Positions 1 through 4,797 of a DNA stretch of 7,723 bases are shown here, piece after piece (within the stretch, counting starts at the first letter, position 1; every line of letters starts with the position of its first letter). Source of the DNA: an uncultured Collinsella sp. (GTDB taxonomy: Bacteria; Actinomycetota; Coriobacteriia; Coriobacteriales; Coriobacteriaceae); assembly GCA_905210085.1 (NCBI GenBank), contig CAJLVJ010000067.1, positions 1 through 7,723 on the forward strand, given 5' to 3'. Below the pieces are notes generated by a model. The model was not told the origin of the DNA, did not search any database, and worked only from the letters and a program-made list of their open reading frames with translations. Both the position numbers and the translations under genes were made by a program.

Positions 1-73
1 GGGCGTTGCCCGTTGCCACGACGATGGTCGCCGCCGGGTCGAGGGTGTCGATGTCGATCTTCTCAAGCGCCAT
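1..73 (-). CDS. rdgB: XTP/dITP diphosphatase (RdgB/HAM1 family), N-terminal fragment
   Basis: Only the first 24 codons are inside the window and the gene continues past the left edge. The peptide begins MALEKIDIDTLDPAATIVVA and then reads TGNA. A beta strand followed by ATGN close to the N-terminus is the hallmark of RdgB/HAM1 non-canonical purine NTP pyrophosphatases, which hydrolyse XTP and dITP to monophosphates and so keep deaminated purines out of DNA and RNA. The start is supported by a good AAGGAG seven bases upstream of the ATG. The gene lies just downstream of rph on the same strand, and rph-rdgB (often after murI) is a common bacterial order, which strengthens a call based on few residues. 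The 142-base gap to rph holds a hairpin that may lower read-through. Confidence 0.8.
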   Translation of the reverse strand, partial: MALEKIDIDTLDPAATIVVATGNA

Positions 74-180
74 GAATGGTCTCCTTGTTCTTATAACAAC
101 GCCACACAAAAGGTAATTAGGCTCTCAAGCCCCTCCCCTCGCGCGGCAGCAGCCTTACAGTTCAGCGTTTCCGCAGATAA

Positions 181-217
181 AACCTGCCAAAATAAACCTG
201 TCCCTTTTTGGCAGGTT
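181..217 (-). terminator. Hairpin overlapping the rph stop codon, possible weak intrinsic terminator
   Basis: Positions 181-192 and 206-217 are perfectly complementary (12 bp, 13-base loop). Read on the minus strand, the stem begins inside the rph TAA codon (218-216), and its distal arm ends GGCAGGTT, followed by TTATC. The U-run is therefore only about four bases. This could be a leaky terminator between rph and rdgB or a 3' stabilising or processing hairpin. No convincing promoter for rdgB was found in 74-180, so at least partial read-through is likely. Confidence 0.5.
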
Positions 218-941
218 AGGCGAGGGCTTGGTGCTGGAGCTCGATGAGCTCGGCAATGCCCTTGTCGCCCAAATCGAGCAGGGCATTGAGGCGCTTGCGG
301 TCGAAGGGCGCCTGCTCGCCAGTGCCCTGGAGCTCGATCATCTTGCCGGTATCGGTGGCGACAAGGTTCATGTCGACCTCGGCGTGACTGTCCTCGGAAT
401 AATCCAGGTCGAGCAGGGTGTTGCCGTCGACAACGCCCATGGAAATCGCGGCGACCTGGCCCGTGAGCGGGATGCGCTCGAGCTTACCCGCCTCGACCCA
501 CATGGCAAGGGCGTCGTGCAGTGCCACCCAGGCGCCGGTAATGCTCGCCGTTCGCGTGCCGCCGTCTGCCTGAATCACGTCGCAGTCGACGGTGACGGTA
601 TACTCGCCGAGCGCCTTCATGTTGACGACGGTGCGCAGGCTGCGACCGATGAGGCGCTCGATTTCCATGGAGCGGCCCTTGCGGTTGGCATGCTCGCGCT
701 TGCAGCGCTTGCCGGTCGATGCCGGCAGCATGGCGTACTCCGCCGTTACCCAACCGGCCTTGGCGCCCTTGCGCCAGCCCGGCACGCCCTCCTCGATGGT
801 GGCAGCGCACAGCACGCGCGTATCACCAAACTCGGCCAGGCACGAACCGTGGGCGTGCTTCATGACGCCGCGAGTGAGCTTGATGGGGCGCAGCTCATCG
901 GCGGCGCGGCCGTTGGCGCGGTTGACCTGCATATACTCCAT
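216..941 (-). CDS. rph: Ribonuclease PH
   Basis: The 241-residue protein matches the usual RNase PH length (about 240-255). This phosphorolytic 3'-5' exoribonuclease trims the last nucleotides from tRNA precursors, using phosphate and releasing nucleoside diphosphates in the cytoplasm. Visible signatures are the N-terminal NGRAADELRPI stretch, FGDTRVLC (38-45), the substrate-binding segment IERLIGRSLR (94-103), the strongly conserved CDVIQADGGTRT (120-131) with the phosphate-binding GTR at 128-130, the acidic LDLDYSEDS (177-185) that carries the catalytic aspartates, and QGTGEQAPF (205-213). The chosen ATG at 941 has AAAGGA seven bases upstream; a second in-frame ATG three codons later is less well placed. 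It lies 55 bases after murI and upstream of rdgB, a widespread gene order. Nothing appears broken. Confidence 0.96.
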   Translation of the reverse strand: MEYMQVNRANGRAADELRPIKLTRGVMKHAHGSCLAEFGDTRVLCAATIEEGVPGWRKGAKAGWVTAEYAMLPASTGKRCKREHANRKGRSMEIERLIGRSLRTVVNMKALGEYTVTVDCDVIQADGGTRTASITGAWVALHDALAMWVEAGKLERIPLTGQVAAISMGVVDGNTLLDLDYSEDSHAEVDMNLVATDTGKMIELQGTGEQAPFDRKRLNALLDLGDKGIAELIELQHQALA

Positions 942-996
942 GGAAAAATCCTTTCGGCAAAAGGTGAACGTGAGCCTTTGGTCGGTGACCTTATAT

Positions 997-1881
997 CTAT
1001 TTCAGTTCGTCAATATCGATATGCTCAATGCTCTTGAGCGGCTGGCCAAAGATAAAACTGCCCGCCACCGCAAACTCGGCAATGTTATCGGCCGTCGTTG
1101 CAAAACGATGCTGCGGCTCGGCTGCGTCGCCCGCCAGCTGCTCGCGGCGCGTGAGAATATCGGTCAGCTCGCGCGTGGTCTCCTCGGCAGAGCTCACCAC
1201 GCGCACTCCGGGACCCAGCGCATGGCGAATAGGCCCCACGAGCAGCGGGAAATGCGTGCAGCCGAGCACCACGGTATCGATGCCGTGGTCGCGCAGCGGT
1301 TCAACCGTGGCACCGACCAGCGCGCGTACGGCAGGCGTATCAAAGATGTCCTCGTTCTCGAGCCACTGCTCTTGCAGATGTGCGCCCGAGGCGAGCTCGT
1401 GCTCAACGACCTCGACAAAACTCGAGGCAGGGCAGCCGTATACGTCGACGCCGGCATCCAGGTCCTGAATGGCACGCGTGTAAGCGCCTGAGCGAATGGT
1501 GAGGTTGGTGGCGAGCACGCCCACCCGGCGCGTGCGGGTGCTGTTGATTGCCGCGCGTGCGCCCGGTGCGATTACACCGATGACGGGGACGTCGAGCACC
1601 TGCTGGGCCAAACGCAAGGCCGCAGCGGTCGCCGTATTGCAGGCGATGACCATGATCTTGACGTCGTGCTTCGACAGCCAGCGGCCCGCCTGCAGTGCAA
1701 ACGAGCGCACCTCGTCCTCGGTGCGGGTGCCGTAGGGGCAGCGCTTGGTGTCGCCAAAGTAGTAGACGGACTCGTGCGGCAACGCCGTTGCGATGGCGCG
1801 TGCAACCGTCAGACCGCCCAGACCAGAATCGAACACGCCAATCGGGCGCGTGTCGCCTGCCGGATTCTCGATATCGGACAT
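997..1881 (-). CDS. murI: Glutamate racemase
   Basis: The 294-residue cofactor-independent racemase converts L-glutamate to D-glutamate, the second residue of the peptidoglycan stem peptide. The Asp/Glu racemase fold is visible through RPIGVFDSGLGGLTV (12-26) with the DSG loop, CPYG (48-51), IACNTATA (79-86) with catalytic Cys81, and VLGCTHFPLL (205-214) with the second catalytic Cys208; both cysteines are intact. The reading frame is open upstream to a GTG at 1935 that overlaps the stop of the preceding gene by one base, but no Shine-Dalgarno precedes it. The ATG at 1881 has GGTGA four bases upstream and places DSG at the family's usual distance from the N-terminus, so I chose that start. 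It lies 53 bases after the HAD gene and 55 before rph, probably co-transcribed. The C-terminus is about 20-30 residues longer than in the shortest family members. Confidence 0.95.
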   Translation of the reverse strand: MSDIENPAGDTRPIGVFDSGLGGLTVARAIATALPHESVYYFGDTKRCPYGTRTEDEVRSFALQAGRWLSKHDVKIMVIACNTATAAALRLAQQVLDVPVIGVIAPGARAAINSTRTRRVGVLATNLTIRSGAYTRAIQDLDAGVDVYGCPASSFVEVVEHELASGAHLQEQWLENEDIFDTPAVRALVGATVEPLRDHGIDTVVLGCTHFPLLVGPIRHALGPGVRVVSSAEETTRELTDILTRREQLAGDAAEPQHRFATTADNIAEFAVAGSFIFGQPLKSIEHIDIDELK

Positions 1882-1934
1882 TACCTCACCAGATTCTCTC
1901 TCGAAAAGATATGGCTCAGCGCGATAGGACCGCA

Positions 1935-2846
1935 CTACGAACGGGCCGCGACGAGCAGCTCTGCCGTTGCCGCCCAGCCATCGACAATCTTGCCGCGCGT
2001 GACGTAGGCGTTATCGCAAACATCCAGGAACTCGGGCGCGCCGGCGCTGGTCAAACCGTTCTCGACCAGGCAGAACGTGCCCACGTGGTCAGCCATGTAG
2101 AAGTCGGACTCGGAATCGCCGAGCGCCAGCGTCTCCTCGCGCTCGATACCCAGGTGCTCACAGAAACGTGCGATGGCAACGCCCTTGTTGAGGCCGGCGG
2201 GATTGATGTTAAACGCGCGGCCATCCTCGACGCGTTCGAGCTCGAGCGTCGTCGGTTTGGACAGATGGGTCAGATGGCCGTTGCAGGCCCAGACCAGGCC
2301 GCAGCCGGCCTCATCAAGAATGGCCTGGACCTCGTCGTCGGGCACATCGCCGCGCATGCCGACGGTGACCTCGCGGTACTTGTAGCCAGTCGACATGTCG
2401 TTGTGGTACTCGATCTTATGCGGCCAGCGGGCGAGAATCTTCTCGCACACGCCGGTCTGCTCGATCACCTGATGCGGCGTGAGGCCGCAGGCGGGGTCGT
2501 AGGGCATATCGCCGGTCAGGTACTCCCAATCGTTGGCCTTGAGGTCGTACATGACCAGACCACCCATCTCGCCGATGTAGGAGTTGAGGCCGAGCACGCG
2601 CGCATCCTCGTGGATCATGGTGCGGTTGCGGCCCGAGGTGGGAACCACCTGTATGCCGGCGCGGGCAAGTGCCACGACAGCCTCGACGAGCTTGGTCGAA
2701 GGGTTGCCGTCGTTGTCGCGCAGCACGCACGAGCCGGGTGCGAGCATCGTGGCGTCCAGGTCGGTAAAGACGTACTTAACCTTGGCAAGACGCTCGCGCA
2801 TCTCGCCCGAAAGCTCAGCGACGGTCGGCAGGGTATTGTGGGACAT
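1935..2846 (-). CDS. HAD superfamily hydrolase, Cof-like (IIB cap type), substrate unknown
   Basis: This 303-residue haloacid dehalogenase-type hydrolase is probably a Mg2+-dependent phosphatase of the Cof/sugar-phosphatase class. All four HAD motifs are visible: motif I FTDLDATML with nucleophile Asp29 and acid/base Asp31; motif II VVPTSGRN with Thr70/Ser71; motif III Lys221 in GLNKGVAIA; motif IV LALGDSESD with Asp244 and Asp248. About 150 residues separate motifs II and III, as expected for a C2 (type IIB) cap. Motif I reads DLDAT rather than the common DLDGT. The frame extends upstream into the preceding ligase gene, but the ATG at 2846 has GGAG five bases upstream and leaves a clean 34-base gap, so it is preferred. 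Its position between a Mur ligase and glutamate racemase suggests a role with sugar or cell-wall precursors, but the sequence alone does not name the substrate. Confidence 0.85.
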   Translation of the reverse strand: MSHNTLPTVAELSGEMRERLAKVKYVFTDLDATMLAPGSCVLRDNDGNPSTKLVEAVVALARAGIQVVPTSGRNRTMIHEDARVLGLNSYIGEMGGLVMYDLKANDWEYLTGDMPYDPACGLTPHQVIEQTGVCEKILARWPHKIEYHNDMSTGYKYREVTVGMRGDVPDDEVQAILDEAGCGLVWACNGHLTHLSKPTTLELERVEDGRAFNINPAGLNKGVAIARFCEHLGIEREETLALGDSESDFYMADHVGTFCLVENGLTSAGAPEFLDVCDNAYVTRGKIVDGWAATAELLVAARS

Positions 2847-2880
2847 GGTCACTCCATTTACGTAGAAGGGGCTTCTGGTC

Positions 2881-4398
2881 TTAGGCATCGTACGCCGCAA
2901 GGGTGCGCTTGAGAATCGAACCGTCGCGCTCGCAAGGCTCGGGTCCGTTCTTGCGCAGCATGTAGTCGTCAACGCCCTTGCCCGTCACGATCACCACGGC
3001 GGGCCGCTCGGTCTCGCGCACGGCGGTCTCGATGGCAGCGGAACGGTCGAGCACAATCTGCCAGTTGTCGTTGCCCTGCTCCCGGACATTGCGTGCGATC
3101 TCGTCGCAGATGTCCTCGACGTTCTCGGGGCCCGGGTCGTCTTCGGTGATCACGATGCGGTCGGCGTACTTACCGGCAGCGATACCCATCGTGGTCCGGC
3201 GATCGACGCCTTTGCCGCCGGTGGCGCCAAACACCACCGCGAGTTCGCGCTCCGGATAGTTCTCTCGCAGATCGCGCAGGAGCGTCTCAAGGCTCATGCC
3301 GTTATGGGCATAATCGACGACACCCAAAATCTTGCCCGATTCCGACCTGTAGAGCTCCATACGACCGGGGACAAAAACGTTCTCGAGCCCATGGACGATA
3401 CCCTCTTCGGAAATGTCCAGGGCCTCGGCGCAGGCAATAGCGGCAAGCGCGTTGGACACATTGAATTTAACCGGCGTGGGAATCACCATGTCGCGCGTAA
3501 AGCGGGGCGTGCGCACCGTTGCCACCACGCCGCAGTCACCATTACGAATCGCCAGCGCAAGCACGTCGGCACGCTCGTCGGTCAGGGAGAACGTCACCGT
3601 GCGCTCGCAGCGGGACGCCGCCTCGAGCACGCGGTCGACGTGGTCCATATCGAGGTTGACCACAGCAAAGCGGCTCTGCGAAAAAATCTTGAGCTTGCTG
3701 GCAAAGTAATCCTCAAGCGTGGGATGCTCAATCGGCGAAATGTGATCCTCGCCGATATTGGTAAAGGCGCCGACTTCAAAGGCGATCTTGCCCGTGCGCT
3801 CGTATTTGAGGCCCTGGCTCGATGCCTCCATAACCAGCCACGGGGCACCCGCCTCCGCAGCATGCGCGATGCGAGACTGCAGCATGAAGGATTCGGGGGT
3901 CGTCAGTTTGGAAGGGCCCGTCTCGATGCCGTCGTCGAACTCAATGCCCGTATTAAGAGCGGGTCGATGACAGCCCGTAAGCTTGGCCTCGTTGGCGAGA
4001 ATGCCGCGCAGATAAAAGCTACAGGTCGACTTGCCCTTGGTGCCTGTAAAGGCGCAGACCTTCACCTTACCCGACGGGTGCCCATAAAAGGCATCTGCCA
4101 CCACGGCGAGCGTGCGACGAATATCACTCACAATCACCGCGGGAAGATCAACATCGTAATCGACCTCGGAAACGTAGGCCACGGCGCCATCGGCGATTGC
4201 CGAAAGCAGGTACTCGCGCTTAAACGCACGGCCCTTGCAGACAAACAACGTGCCCGGACGCACCTGGCGCGAGTCATCAGTCGCAAACTCAATGCGCTGG
4301 TCGCACGAAGCGCTCGGTCTGGAAACAACAAGGTCATCTTCCTCGAGCAACTCTATATAGCGCATCAGAGTTAGCTTCTCTTGTGTCGGACTCGACAT
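2881..4398 (-). CDS. murE: MurE-type Mur ligase (UDP-MurNAc-L-Ala-D-Glu:diamino acid ligase or paralogue)
   Basis: This 505-residue ATP-dependent Mur ligase probably adds the third, diamino, residue to UDP-MurNAc-L-Ala-D-Glu in the cytoplasm. The N-terminal UDP-binding domain shows DDSRQVRPGTLFVCKG (41-56). The central ATPase has P-loop TGTKGKST (118-125), TTPES (166-170), EASSQGL (191-197), FTNIGEDHISP (212-222) and LEDYFASKLKIF (228-239), whose lysine 235 fits the carbamylated position. The C-terminal domain shows GRMELY (345-350), VDYAHNGMSL (361-370) and TEDDPGPE (418-425). Standard MurE has SSHGL and DNPR/DNPA where this has SSQGL and DDPG, so it belongs to a divergent MurE-like branch and its amino-acid specificity cannot be assigned. 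The frame is open to 4566, but the ATG at 4398 has GAGAGG seven bases upstream and gives a normal MurE N-terminus. It is the first gene of the minus-strand series. Confidence 0.87.
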   Translation of the reverse strand: MSSPTQEKLTLMRYIELLEEDDLVVSRPSASCDQRIEFATDDSRQVRPGTLFVCKGRAFKREYLLSAIADGAVAYVSEVDYDVDLPAVIVSDIRRTLAVVADAFYGHPSGKVKVCAFTGTKGKSTCSFYLRGILANEAKLTGCHRPALNTGIEFDDGIETGPSKLTTPESFMLQSRIAHAAEAGAPWLVMEASSQGLKYERTGKIAFEVGAFTNIGEDHISPIEHPTLEDYFASKLKIFSQSRFAVVNLDMDHVDRVLEAASRCERTVTFSLTDERADVLALAIRNGDCGVVATVRTPRFTRDMVIPTPVKFNVSNALAAIACAEALDISEEGIVHGLENVFVPGRMELYRSESGKILGVVDYAHNGMSLETLLRDLRENYPERELAVVFGATGGKGVDRRTTMGIAAGKYADRIVITEDDPGPENVEDICDEIARNVREQGNDNWQIVLDRSAAIETAVRETERPAVVIVTGKGVDDYMLRKNGPEPCERDGSILKRTLAAYDA

Positions 4399-4473
4399 AC
4401 AAAGACCTCTCTCGCTAAATTCAGCCTTAAAGGGCAGAAAACGTCCCGCGGCAGAAACGATGAAACATTCTGT

Positions 4474-4479
4474 ATTATC
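4474..4479 (-). promoter_or_regulatory. Candidate -10 box for the murE operon
   Basis: Read on the minus strand this is GATAAT, matching the sigma-70 -10 consensus at five of six positions, about 76 bases upstream of the chosen murE start. No good -35 hexamer lies 16-18 bases further upstream (GTCAGG or similar), so the call rests on one box only. Confidence 0.25.
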
Positions 4480-4531
4480 AACCATCCTAATATGCCACCT
4501 GACCTTGCGCGCATCACAGCCTTCTAAAAAA

Positions 4532-4559
4532 TTGCATGGACTGTGCCGTGGTCTAATAA
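4532..4559 (+). promoter_or_regulatory. Candidate plus-strand promoter of the asnB leader RNA
   Basis: TTGCAT (4532-4537) and TAATAA (4554-4559) are separated by 16 bases; each matches its sigma-70 consensus only partly. An alternative -10, TCTAAT at 4552-4557, matches better but is only 14 bases from TTGCAT. A transcript starting about seven bases downstream would begin at the foot of the hairpin at 4565-4609, and this agreement is the main support. Confidence 0.35.
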
Positions 4560-4564
4560 ATGGC

Positions 4565-4672
4565 AACGGTGTTCACCCCGTGTAAAAACAAGGAAATCTG
4601 GGTGCCGTTCTTTAACATAGCGTTCGCAACCACGTCCCGCCGCTTCGTCTGAAGATCGGGACGTGGTTTTTT
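4565..4672 (+). ncRNA. Candidate structured leader or small RNA upstream of asnB
   Basis: Two hairpins lie in tandem. The first pairs 4565-4569 with 4605-4609 and 4574-4578 with 4600-4604, giving 10 bp with a four-base bulge (4570-4573) and a 21-base loop. The second is the terminator at 4628-4672. No plus-strand gene lies upstream that this terminator could serve, since murE is divergent. The sequence therefore either attenuates asnB transcription or makes a discrete RNA of about 105 nt. Inside it, a GTG at 4602 preceded by AGGA with seven bases spacing opens a 16-codon frame (one Asn codon) whose TGA at 4650-4652 falls in the terminator loop, so a leader peptide is possible. I do not recognise a known riboswitch class; in particular there is no T-box consensus. 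Confidence 0.45.
4628..4672 (+). terminator. Strong intrinsic terminator or attenuator in the asnB leader
   Basis: Positions 4628-4639 and 4657-4668 form a perfect 12-bp stem (arm CCACGTCCCG), followed by a run of six T (4667-4672, partly in the stem). The loop contains a nested CTTC/GAAG hairpin (4643-4646 with 4651-4654). On the minus strand the stem is followed by GGTTGCG, so it is not a terminator in that direction. It lies 125 bases upstream of the asnB ATG with no plus-strand gene before it, which fits conditional attenuation better than simple transcript ending. Confidence 0.8.
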
Positions 4673-4743
4673 CGGTTCGCTCGGCGCTTATGCCCTATCA
4701 CGAAACAAAAGATTGGCATGATAGTAAAGATTATTTGACATCA

Positions 4744-4793
4744 GCTGCCGCGATCCTTGCGGCAGTACACCTGAGCCGTCAGCAGAAAGGATC
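4744..4793 (+). promoter_or_regulatory. Predicted pseudoknot sequestering the asnB ribosome binding site
   Basis: CTGCCGC (4745-4751) pairs perfectly with GCGGCAG (4759-4765), with an extra G-U at 4744/4766, leaving the 7-base loop GATCCTT (4752-4758). That whole loop is the exact reverse complement of AAGGATC (4787-4793), which contains the asnB Shine-Dalgarno sequence four to eleven bases before the ATG at 4798. The 21-base connector has its own small hairpin, CTGA/TCAG (4771-4774 with 4779-4782). The geometry suits an H-type pseudoknot if the first loop base is left unpaired, and it would hide the ribosome binding site. The fold is visible in the sequence; regulation by it is an inference. 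Confidence 0.5.
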
Positions 4794-4797
4794 TTGC

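Larger units (their letters stand above)
4399..4797. other. Divergent intergenic region between murE and asnB
   Basis: These 399 bases separate two divergent genes. The half nearest murE (4399-4530) shows only weak promoter-like signals for the minus strand. The half nearest asnB is packed with RNA-structure signals on the plus strand: a hairpin at 4565-4609, a terminator-type hairpin at 4628-4672, overlapping alternative pairings at 4690-4724, and a hairpin whose loop is complementary to the asnB ribosome binding site at 4744-4793. An open frame with no stop runs from a GTG at 4663 into asnB. I reject it as coding because AsnB needs Cys2 directly after the initiator methionine. Confidence 0.8.

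Noticed and set aside
1882..1935. GTG start for murI at 1935 overlapping the HAD stop codon
   Set aside because: No Shine-Dalgarno before it, and it adds 18 residues not expected before the racemase fold. The ATG at 1881 is better placed.
1695..2912. Long plus-strand open frame (405 codons) opposite the HAD and murI genes; similar frames at 228-1037 and 3304-4374
   Set aside because: Antisense shadows of GC-rich genes: no family motifs, no ribosome binding sites, and well-supported minus-strand genes with intact catalytic motifs occupy the same DNA.
4399..4566. N-terminal extension of the Mur ligase to 4566
   Set aside because: The added 56 residues match no Mur ligase N-terminus, and the ATG at 4398 has a good Shine-Dalgarno.
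4441..4640. Nine-base direct repeat ACGTCCCGC at 4441-4449 and 4632-4640
   Set aside because: Short and GC-rich. The second copy is explained by the terminator stem, and no regulatory logic links the two.
4565..4672. T-box riboswitch in front of asnB
   Set aside because: I searched by eye for the AGGGTGGNACCGCG-type T-box sequence and a UGGN bulge before the terminator. GGGTGCCG at 4600-4607 is only a superficial likeness.
4735..4740. Perfect TTGACA -35 hexamer upstream of asnB
   Set aside because: At 16-18 bases downstream there are only GC-rich sequences (around 4757-4764) inside the hairpin stem, with no -10-like hexamer.
4663..4797. N-terminal extension of asnB from GTG at 4663
   Set aside because: Class II amidotransferases need the nucleophilic Cys directly after the initiator Met (MCG at 4798), and the extension runs through the terminator stem.
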